A DNA stretch of 12,173 bases, taken from assembly GCA_022616595.1 (NCBI GenBank), contig JAKEEL010000129.1, positions 1-12,173 on the forward strand, given 5' to 3'. Within the stretch, counting starts at the first letter, position 1. Each line of letters opens with the position of its first letter. Of the stretch, positions 7,801 through 12,173 are shown in pieces. Under the pieces are notes generated by a model that saw nothing but the letters and a program-made list of their open reading frames with translations, was not told the origin of the DNA and did not search any database. The position numbers and the translations under genes were made by a program. The DNA comes from Methylococcaceae bacterium (lineage in GTDB: Bacteria; Pseudomonadota; Gammaproteobacteria; Methylococcales; UBA1147).

Positions 7801-7830
7801 ATTTTAGCACTCAGCGCGTTAGAGTGCTAA
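7801..7830 (-). promoter_or_regulatory. Candidate rpoH promoter embedded in CIRCE
   Basis: Read on the minus strand: TTAGCA (7830-7825, 4 of 6 to the -35 consensus), an 18-bp spacer, and TAAAAT (7806-7801, 5 of 6) preceded by TGC, an extended -10. Both hexamers overlap the CIRCE arms, so bound HrcA would exclude polymerase. The predicted start near 7794 gives a leader of about 29 nt. Other rpoH promoters further upstream are possible. Confidence 0.6.
7804..7830 (-). promoter_or_regulatory. CIRCE operator (HrcA-binding site) upstream of rpoH
   Basis: A perfect inverted repeat TTAGCACTC (7804-7812), 9-bp spacer (7813-7821), GAGTGCTAA (7822-7830), identical in both arms and spacing to the consensus CIRCE element. 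HrcA, the heat-labile repressor that binds CIRCE, is known mainly from groESL and dnaK operons. Here the site begins 38 bp upstream of the rpoH ATG. hrcA itself is not in the window. Confidence 0.95.
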
Positions 7831-7851
7831 TAGTTTGCGGGGTTCCGTCCA

Positions 7852-7861
7852 AGTCCGGACT
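7852..7861. repeat. Short palindrome AGTCCGGACT in the rpoH/DUF2789 divergent region
   Basis: A perfect 10-bp palindrome lies between the CIRCE element and the DUF2789 gene. It resembles no operator I recognise and could be chance at this length. Confidence 0.2.
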
Positions 7862-7942
7862 ATTCGAACTTTAACCGCCCGGCCAGAGTCTATTCAGCAT
7901 GGCGCCTGTTCTGGTACGGGTAACGCTTCGGGTAGACGATCG

Positions 7943-8176
7943 ATGGATACTTCAAGCCACGACATCCATGCATTGTTTCTTCAGTTAGGCTTAACGAATC
8001 GATCTGAAGACATCGATGCATTCGTTGAACGACACCAACGATTGGAGCCTGGAATTCCGTTGGATCAGGCACCCTTTTGGACAGAGGCCCAGAGTACTTT
8101 CTTGCGTGAAGCGATCTCCGAAGATTCGGATTGGTGCGAGGCGGTCGATGAATTGGATACGCGTTTGCGCAGGTAA
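7943..8176 (+). CDS. DUF2789 family protein
   Basis: A 77-residue acidic, soluble protein matching the small proteobacterial family DUF2789: an N-terminal HDIHALFLQLGL segment, an IDAFVERHQ helix, APFWTEAQSTFLREAISED and a C-terminal DWCEAVDELDTRLRR. The family has no established function. The ATG at 7943 is chosen because the family sequence begins there; the frame is open upstream to about 7835, but that part is unlike the family and overlaps the rpoH control region. The SD is weak (GGGTAG, 7930-7935). No signal peptide or membrane segment. It is divergent from rpoH and 109 bp ahead of a ferritin-like gene; neither neighbour proves a role. Confidence 0.88.
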   Translation: MDTSSHDIHALFLQLGLTNRSEDIDAFVERHQRLEPGIPLDQAPFWTEAQSTFLREAISEDSDWCEAVDELDTRLRR

Positions 8177-8221
8177 CAATCAATTCCCGTAGGAATCGCG
8201 GGGGTATTGAGGAATGATCAA

Positions 8222-8245
8222 CGATCCGCATTGAAGCGCGGATCG
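8222..8245 (+). terminator. Possible terminator or leader hairpin between DUF2789 and ferritin-like genes
   Basis: CGATCCGC (8222-8229) pairs perfectly with GCGGATCG (8238-8245) around an 8-nt loop. A TTTTT run appears only at about 8262, too far for a standard intrinsic terminator. It may end the DUF2789 transcript or belong to the leader of the next gene. Confidence 0.35.
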
Positions 8246-8285
8246 ATCAAAGTCAGGAACATTTTTCTCGAGGAGGTCAGCCGGT

Positions 8286-8729
8286 ATGTATAGGCAGAAG
8301 TTGGACACGAGCGCGGTTGTCGAGGTGCTGAACCGGATTCTTGAGACCGAACTGGCCGGCGTGGTTCGCTATACCCATTATTCGTTCATGTGTTTTGGTT
8401 ATGGTCGGATCCCGATCGTATCCTGGATGCGAACACAGGCGACGGAGTCTCTCCAGCACGCCGAAGAAGCAGGGGAGATGGTCACCCATTTCCAGGGGCA
8501 CCCCTCCCTCGGAATCGGTCCGCTGCTGGAAACGCACAAGCACGATGTCGGTGACATACTGCGGGAGTCCCTGGAACACGAAGGCACGGCGCTTCGTTAT
8601 TATCGCGAATTGCTGGAAATGGTGCTCGACCGAAATATTATGCTCGAGGACTATGCTCGCCGCATGATCGGCCAGGAGGAGGCGCACATGGGTGAAGTCG
8701 AGAAGATGCTGCGCAAGCCCGGCGAATGA
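8286..8729 (+). CDS. Ferritin-like four-helix diiron protein (annotated-as-bacterioferritin type, probably haem-free)
   Basis: A 147-residue protein of the bacterioferritin-like part of the ferritin superfamily, likely to bind a diiron centre and take part in iron handling or peroxide consumption. Aligned to E. coli Bfr: E22 (Bfr E18), H58 (H54), E97 (E94), E131 and H134 (E127, H130; here QEEAH). Two departures are visible. The bridging E51 position is S55, with a glutamate one residue earlier (E54), and the haem-ligand M52 position is L56, so haem binding as in Bfr is unlikely. A conserved-looking LLETHKHDVGD loop (about 80-90) adds histidines. The ATG at 8286 has a strong SD, GAGGAGGT, at 8271-8278. 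Whether it forms a 24-subunit cage cannot be told from sequence; E. coli Bfr is only slightly longer at 158 residues. Confidence 0.85.
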   Translation: MYRQKLDTSAVVEVLNRILETELAGVVRYTHYSFMCFGYGRIPIVSWMRTQATESLQHAEEAGEMVTHFQGHPSLGIGPLLETHKHDVGDILRESLEHEGTALRYYRELLEMVLDRNIMLEDYARRMIGQEEAHMGEVEKMLRKPGE

Positions 8730-8814
8730 ATCACCGTGACCGGAGGTCTTTTCGATCTCGGAGGCGACCCTTCGAAACGGGCAGGAATCGGCTCACGCCG
8801 TGCTGATCGATAGA

Positions 8815-8828
8815 AGCCTCGAGAGGCT
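8815..8828. terminator. Palindromic hairpin between convergent genes
   Basis: AGCCT-CGAG-AGGCT forms a 5-bp stem in the 151-bp gap between the ferritin-like gene and the convergent exported-protein gene. It could act in both directions, but no T-run follows on either strand. A second weak stem, GCCGG/CCGGC, lies nearby at about 8851-8869. Confidence 0.25.
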
Positions 8829-8880
8829 CCCGACAACCGAGCGAATGGATGCCGGGAGGTTTGTCCGGCCCGATCGAAGG

Positions 8881-9243
8881 CTATTTCGTCATTCCATTTT
8901 TGAGGCGATTGAACAATTTATCGCCTTTTTCGACATCGTTGCTCGAGACCACAACCGACACCGTTATCCCTTTTCCAAAAGACAGGCATTCGATCACACT
9001 GATCGTGGTGTCGTTCTTCGCATGTAACGAATCTTCGCCAGCCCGAATCTTCCCGGCGTTGTTGGCGGATAACAATTGTTTTCCCTTGGCGACGCATTCC
9101 GCCTGGCTGACATCCAGGGGCCCGAGGTGGTCCCACCAAAGATTGGGCGATGCTGCCAGCGCGGGACCGCCGGCCAGCAGGTACCAACTCAGAAGTGCGA
9201 TAGCCGATACAGTTTGAGTGGATGTGATTCTGGTATCTGACAT
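8881..9243 (-). CDS. Exported hypothetical protein with two cysteines
   Basis: I do not recognise a named family. The product is 120 residues. Its N-terminus is a classical Sec signal: a polar/basic MSDTRITSTQT, a hydrophobic core VSAIALLSWYLLAGG, and a likely cleavage after PALA (about residue 30), predicting a periplasmic protein of about 90 residues. The mature part holds exactly two cysteines (C50, C86), suited to a disulfide, plus NLWWDHLGPL near its start and a beta-strand-like ITVSVVVSS near its end. The ATG at 9243 is preferred because AAGAGGT lies about 6 nt upstream; an upstream ATG at 9270 would precede that SD. It is divergent from a small membrane protein, and the gap contains an FNR box placed precisely for a promoter reading this gene, suggesting expression under low oxygen. 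Confidence 0.75.
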   Translation of the reverse strand: MSDTRITSTQTVSAIALLSWYLLAGGPALAASPNLWWDHLGPLDVSQAECVAKGKQLLSANNAGKIRAGEDSLHAKNDTTISVIECLSFGKGITVSVVVSSNDVEKGDKLFNRLKNGMTK

Positions 9244-9324
9244 AAATGACCTCTTCGGTTTAGTGATCAAAGGAACAACTGGAACGCTGACAGCAATTTA
9301 AACCGCTGACTCTCGCTAGGTGGT

Positions 9325-9330
9325 AATATA
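9325..9330 (-). promoter_or_regulatory. Candidate -10 element of an FNR class II promoter for the exported protein
   Basis: On the minus strand this reads TATATT (5 of 6 to TATAAT). The implied start point is near 9318, giving a leader of about 75 nt that includes the SD. The FNR box centre (9359.5) is then 41.5 bp upstream, the standard class II distance, and no separate -35 hexamer is needed. Confidence 0.6.
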
Positions 9331-9352
9331 TCGGCTTTAAGCAACCGGCGGA

Positions 9353-9366
9353 TTGATTTCCATCAA
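9353..9366. promoter_or_regulatory. FNR/Anr-binding site
   Basis: TTGAT-TTCC-ATCAA, a perfect match to the FNR consensus TTGAT-N4-ATCAA, and extended by one further symmetrical base pair (A/T). It lies in the divergent intergenic region between the exported protein (minus) and the two-helix membrane protein (plus). CRP-family relatives such as Anr and Dnr recognise the same sequence, so the exact regulator is open. Confidence 0.85.
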
Positions 9367-9437
9367 TTTGCAGCTTATCGGTTTCTTTTCAACTACACTA
9401 AGCATTATAGGGGGGACGACCAATCAGGGTGATCACT

Positions 9438-9623
9438 ATGCGAATTGACGCAGTTTTCGTTCTGGCGCTGGGCGCTATCAGTTACCTGCAATTCATGCTC
9501 CAGTTGTACGACAATTTGTTCGTGGCCTTGGGCGTGTTCCTTGTTTCAGGATTTTTCGGGGTTTGGATGGGGCTTTCGTTTGGCGAGCCCCGTGAAGAGG
9601 CCGGCCAGGACCGATCCGGCTAG
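9438..9623 (+). CDS. Small hypothetical membrane protein with two predicted helices
   Basis: A 61-residue protein that I cannot assign to a family. Two hydrophobic stretches, VFVLALGAISYLQFML (about 5-20) and LFVALGVFLVSGFFGVWMGL (about 28-47), are joined by a short LYDN turn; a charged C-terminal tail, GEPREEAGQDRSG, follows. This suggests a helical hairpin in the inner membrane. The ATG at 9438 is preceded by AGGGTGA (9426-9432); a GTG at 9429 in the same frame (64 aa) is possible, with a GGGGGG run 12 or so nt ahead. The FNR box lies 78 bp upstream, but I find no well-spaced -10 element for it on this strand. Coding potential rests on the start signals and the clean hydrophobic pattern, so it is less certain than the larger genes. 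Confidence 0.6.
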   Translation: MRIDAVFVLALGAISYLQFMLQLYDNLFVALGVFLVSGFFGVWMGLSFGEPREEAGQDRSG

Positions 9624-9644
9624 CTCGAAAATCCGCACTCGTTG

Positions 9645-9668
9645 CCCGGCCCGCTAAGGGGCTCCGGG
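9645..9668 (+). other. GC-rich imperfect hairpin after the small membrane gene
   Basis: CCCGGCCC (9645-9652) can pair with GGG-CT-CCGGG (9659-9668) with a two-base bulge. It begins 22 bp after the stop codon, with no T-run following. It may stabilise the 3' end of that transcript. Confidence 0.25.
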
Positions 9669-9771
9669 GATGTCCGCGATCGCTGGATGAAAAATCCGGG
9701 CCGGGGTTTCCGATTCCGGGGCTGGGCTGAGTCGCGGATCGATTTATTTCCCCAGAGAATTTATTGTTTGA

Positions 9772-9793
9772 ACGGCATGGTGGCCGTGTTTTT
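9772..9793 (+). terminator. Candidate intrinsic terminator before the channel gene
   Basis: ACGGC (9772-9776) and GCCGT (9783-9787) form a 5-bp stem with a 6-nt loop, followed after one G by TTTTT (9789-9793). The stem is short, but the layout is that of a weak Rho-independent terminator. The rest of the 253-bp gap 9624-9876 shows no gene I can support. Confidence 0.4.
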
Positions 9794-9876
9794 GAGGCAA
9801 AGATTCCTCGCGGAATTTTCAGTCTGGAAAGTCCTCCAGGTTCAGCACTTTCCCGGATCATTCTGAAAACAATAAT

Positions 9877-12173
9877 ATGGTTCTTTATTCCCTTCGATTT
9901 CTCGTCATTGTTCCTGCTCTAATTGTTTGTTTCCATAACGGCGCCCGTGCCGAACAGCTTGACGCGGAAGTTCCGGATACGGCCGAAGGCGTGCAGGAAC
10001 CGGGCCTCGAATCCATACACAGCAAACTCGATGAAATCAAGGCGGATACGTCCCTGGACGAAGCCACGCGGACCCGTTTGACCGATCTCTATGAATCCGC
10101 CCTGAAACAACTCAAGACTGAGGAAGGTTACCGAAAAGAAACCGATGGTTACCGCGCGTCGGCTCTTCAGGCCGCGAAGGAAATCGAGGATACCCACAAA
10201 CAACTCAACCTGACCGTTGAAGCATCCAAGAAGAATATACCAGATGAATCTCAGGACATCCCGTCCGAGCAACTGGACAGCCAGCTTTTCGAGACCCGTT
10301 TGCGGCTTGAATCGCTGAAAAACAATCTTGAACAACTGGGGCGGAATTTAAAGCAGCAACAAAGCCGGCCCGGACAGATCCGCCTCGATCAAAGACAGAT
10401 TCAAGACAAGCTCCGCGAATTGGACGCCCAACAACAGAGTATTCCAGCGTCGGGCAATGGCACCCACAAGGCTCAGCTCACCGCGATACACGCGACCGAG
10501 AAAGCCTTGCGAGCCAATTTAAATTCCCTGCAAATGGAATTGAGCAGCCATCCGCCGAGACAGCAATTGCTGCGCGCGCGCTATGACCTCGCGATCGCGA
10601 AAGTAGCCACGGAGAGCGCCCGCCTCGAAAGCCTCGAAAAGCTGGCGGTTGCCAATCGCGAATCGGAAGCCGCCCGCTATTCCAAGGAACTGGCCGAAGC
10701 GCTACAGGCAGCCTCGGACAAACATCCCCTGATTCGGGAAATGATCCAGCAAAATTTTGAATTGGGTAAGGAGTTCCGTATTCTCAGCGAGGAGTTCGGG
10801 GTCGCAGCGGCGCGGCTCAATGAGATTAAAGAGGAAACGAAACGGATTGAAAATGAGTCGGAAGATTCCGAAAAAAAGGTCTCGCTGGCGGGCCTGAGTC
10901 CGACCCTCGCCGCGATTTTGAGAGAACAAAGGCGGCTGCTGCCCGGCCAGGCGCGAATCGACCGCATTGCGGAACGCTTGGTTGCCAAGACCGGTGAAGT
11001 CTCGCTGCGTTTGTTTGAAATCGAGGAAAAGCAGCGGTCTTTTTTGGATATCGACCGGACCGTGGAAGAAAAACTGGCTTCGAGCAACAAAAATGAAGAG
11101 TTATCCAAACATCAATTGATGCGTGTGCGCGTGGAATTGAATTTGCTGTTGGATGAACAGAAATCGCTGCTTGTGAAGCTCAACGAAACCTACTCGAAAT
11201 ATCTGAATATTCTTGGCGATATCGATTTCTCGAAACAACGGTTGTCCGAGGTTGCCCGGGGCTACGCCGCCTTTCTGGATGAAAACTTGTTGTGGGTCAA
11301 AAGCTCCCCGCCTATCAATGAAAAGTTTTTTTGGAACCTCGCACGAGCAGCGCGTTGGATCGTATCGCCCGAACAATGGTGGGAAACCGGAGCCCGCTTG
11401 ATGGAGGCCTTCGAGTCGCGAAAACTTTTGGTACTGCTCTCGTCCGCCGTGATCCTTGCGATACTAGGCGCGCGCCGTGCGATCGCGGCCCGATTGGATG
11501 AGATCTCCGAACTGGTTGGTTCCGTTCGAACCGATCGTTTTCGTTACACCCTGGATGCAATTGGATTTACCATTTTACGAGTGGCGCCGGGAATCGCGGC
11601 GTTATACGGCGTCGGTTGGCTCCTGGATTCGAATATCAATACCCCGGAGTTTGCAAGGGCCGTCGGCCGCGGACTGTGCGCCGCGAGCCTGCCGTTATTC
11701 CTATTACAAATCTTTTATCGGATCTTCTCCCCGGGAGGCATTGCCGAACTGCATCTGAAGTGGCGCCAAAAATCGGTTGCCAACTTGAGATCCCAAGCCG
11801 GCTGGCTCAGATTCGTCGTGGTACCCTGTGTTTTTATGATTACCTTGACCGGCAGTCAAAGCGAGGTCGAATACAGCGACAGTCTCGGACGATTGGCGCT
11901 GATTGTCGCGATGATCGCGATGTCGTTAGCCCTCGGTAAGGCTCTTCATCCATCCCGGGGCGCCTTGAAGTACTTTCTGGCCGACCATTACACGGCACCG
12001 ATTGCCCGAATGCGCTTTATCTGGTACGGACTGATCCTGCTCGTTCCTTTGGTCATCGCGGGCTTCGCGGCCGCCGGCTATCTGGCCAGCGCCATTGAAT
12101 TGCAGGAAAAGCTGGTTGCCACAATCCGCGTCGCGTTCATCGCGATAATCGTTCACCAGTCGGCCCTTCGCGG
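9877..12173 (+). CDS. MscK/KefA-type large mechanosensitive channel, 3'-truncated by the window edge
   Basis: Predicted inner-membrane channel that opens under osmotic downshock. 765 residues are visible and the frame is still open at the edge, so the pore-lining MscS helix and C-terminal beta domain lie outside; E. coli MscK has 1120 residues. A Sec signal peptide (MVLYSLRFLVIVPALIV, cleavage after ARA near 25) leads into a long periplasmic region (about 26-510) rich in Glu, Gln, Lys and Leu with coiled-coil character, matching the KefA/MscM N-terminal domain. The segment FLDENLLWVKSSPP (about 467-480) is typical of this family just before the membrane part. Hydrophobic helices follow near 516-535, 557-583, 594-617, 642-658, 669-687, 713-736 and 749 onward. 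Start ATG 9877 has only a weak, A-rich upstream region. MscK versus MscM (YjeP) cannot be settled without the C-terminus. Confidence 0.85.
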   Translation, partial: MVLYSLRFLVIVPALIVCFHNGARAEQLDAEVPDTAEGVQEPGLESIHSKLDEIKADTSLDEATRTRLTDLYESALKQLKTEEGYRKETDGYRASALQAAKEIEDTHKQLNLTVEASKKNIPDESQDIPSEQLDSQLFETRLRLESLKNNLEQLGRNLKQQQSRPGQIRLDQRQIQDKLRELDAQQQSIPASGNGTHKAQLTAIHATEKALRANLNSLQMELSSHPPRQQLLRARYDLAIAKVATESARLESLEKLAVANRESEAARYSKELAEALQAASDKHPLIREMIQQNFELGKEFRILSEEFGVAAARLNEIKEETKRIENESEDSEKKVSLAGLSPTLAAILREQRRLLPGQARIDRIAERLVAKTGEVSLRLFEIEEKQRSFLDIDRTVEEKLASSNKNEELSKHQLMRVRVELNLLLDEQKSLLVKLNETYSKYLNILGDIDFSKQRLSEVARGYAAFLDENLLWVKSSPPINEKFFWNLARAARWIVSPEQWWETGARLMEAFESRKLLVLLSSAVILAILGARRAIAARLDEISELVGSVRTDRFRYTLDAIGFTILRVAPGIAALYGVGWLLDSNINTPEFARAVGRGLCAASLPLFLLQIFYRIFSPGGIAELHLKWRQKSVANLRSQAGWLRFVVVPCVFMITLTGSQSEVEYSDSLGRLALIVAMIAMSLALGKALHPSRGALKYFLADHYTAPIARMRFIWYGLILLVPLVIAGFAAAGYLASAIELQEKLVATIRVAFIAIIVHQSALR

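Noticed and set aside
8286..8729. Labelling the ferritin-like protein as haem bacterioferritin (bfr)
   Set aside because: The haem-ligand methionine position is leucine and one metal-ligand position is shifted, so a gene symbol implying haem-binding Bfr is not justified.
9353..9411. The FNR box as an activator site for the plus-strand small membrane gene
   Set aside because: The bases at the position required for a class II -10 element (9389-9394, TCAACT) match poorly; TACACT and TATAGG nearby are off the usual spacing. Not excluded, but the minus-strand promoter fits far better.
9493..9861. A 122-residue minus-strand open frame over the small membrane gene and the gap after it
   Set aside because: Basic, proline- and arginine-rich low-complexity translation with no SD or recognisable domain, typical of a GC-rich shadow frame.
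1..12173. Mobile elements, CRISPR arrays, tRNA/rRNA genes, toxin-antitoxin or defence genes
   Set aside because: No transposase or integrase motifs, spaced repeats, RNA gene signatures or defence families were seen; the content is core metabolism, regulation and membrane genes.

Overview
The window is ordinary chromosomal DNA from a gammaproteobacterium, roughly 57% G+C by eye. The evidence is the family content and gene order: spoT-ridA-recG followed by ubiC-ubiA, and an RpoH of 284 residues with the canonical RpoH box. I cannot place it to genus. No mobile element, CRISPR array, tRNA, rRNA or phage gene is visible. Both edges cut genes: SpoT lacks its N-terminus on the left and a large mechanosensitive channel lacks its C-terminus on the right.

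Layout. Positions 1-5789 (+) carry the 3' part of spoT (ppGpp metabolism), ridA (enamine/imine deaminase) behind its own candidate sigma-70 promoter, recG (fork-remodelling helicase, TTG start), then ubiC and ubiA, which overlap by 4 bases and perform the first two committed steps of ubiquinone synthesis. A strong hairpin lies in the ubiC leader. Positions 5828-6871 (+) encode a persulfide dioxygenase-rhodanese fusion for sulfide/persulfide oxidation. It converges on rpoH (6911-7765, -), the heat-shock sigma factor.

The best regulatory finding is a perfect CIRCE operator (TTAGCACTC-N9-GAGTGCTAA) at 7804-7830. It is superimposed on a credible rpoH promoter, so HrcA probably represses the gene for the positive heat-shock regulator. 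Divergent from rpoH are a DUF2789 protein (7943-8176) and a ferritin-like protein (8286-8729) that lacks the bacterioferritin haem-ligand methionine.

The right-hand third holds a small exported protein with two cysteines (8881-9243, -), a 61-residue two-helix membrane protein (9438-9623, +) and the start of an MscK/KefA-type channel (9877 to the edge, +). Between the first two is a perfect FNR/Anr box at 9353-9366. Its centre falls exactly 41.5 bp upstream of the start point predicted from a TATATT -10 element on the minus strand, which is the geometry of a class II FNR-activated promoter for the exported protein.

The genes form several short transcription units rather than one pathway. I see no new multi-gene system here. 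The points worth following are the two operators, the unusual ferritin, the structured ubiC leader and the uncharacterised FNR-linked exported protein.
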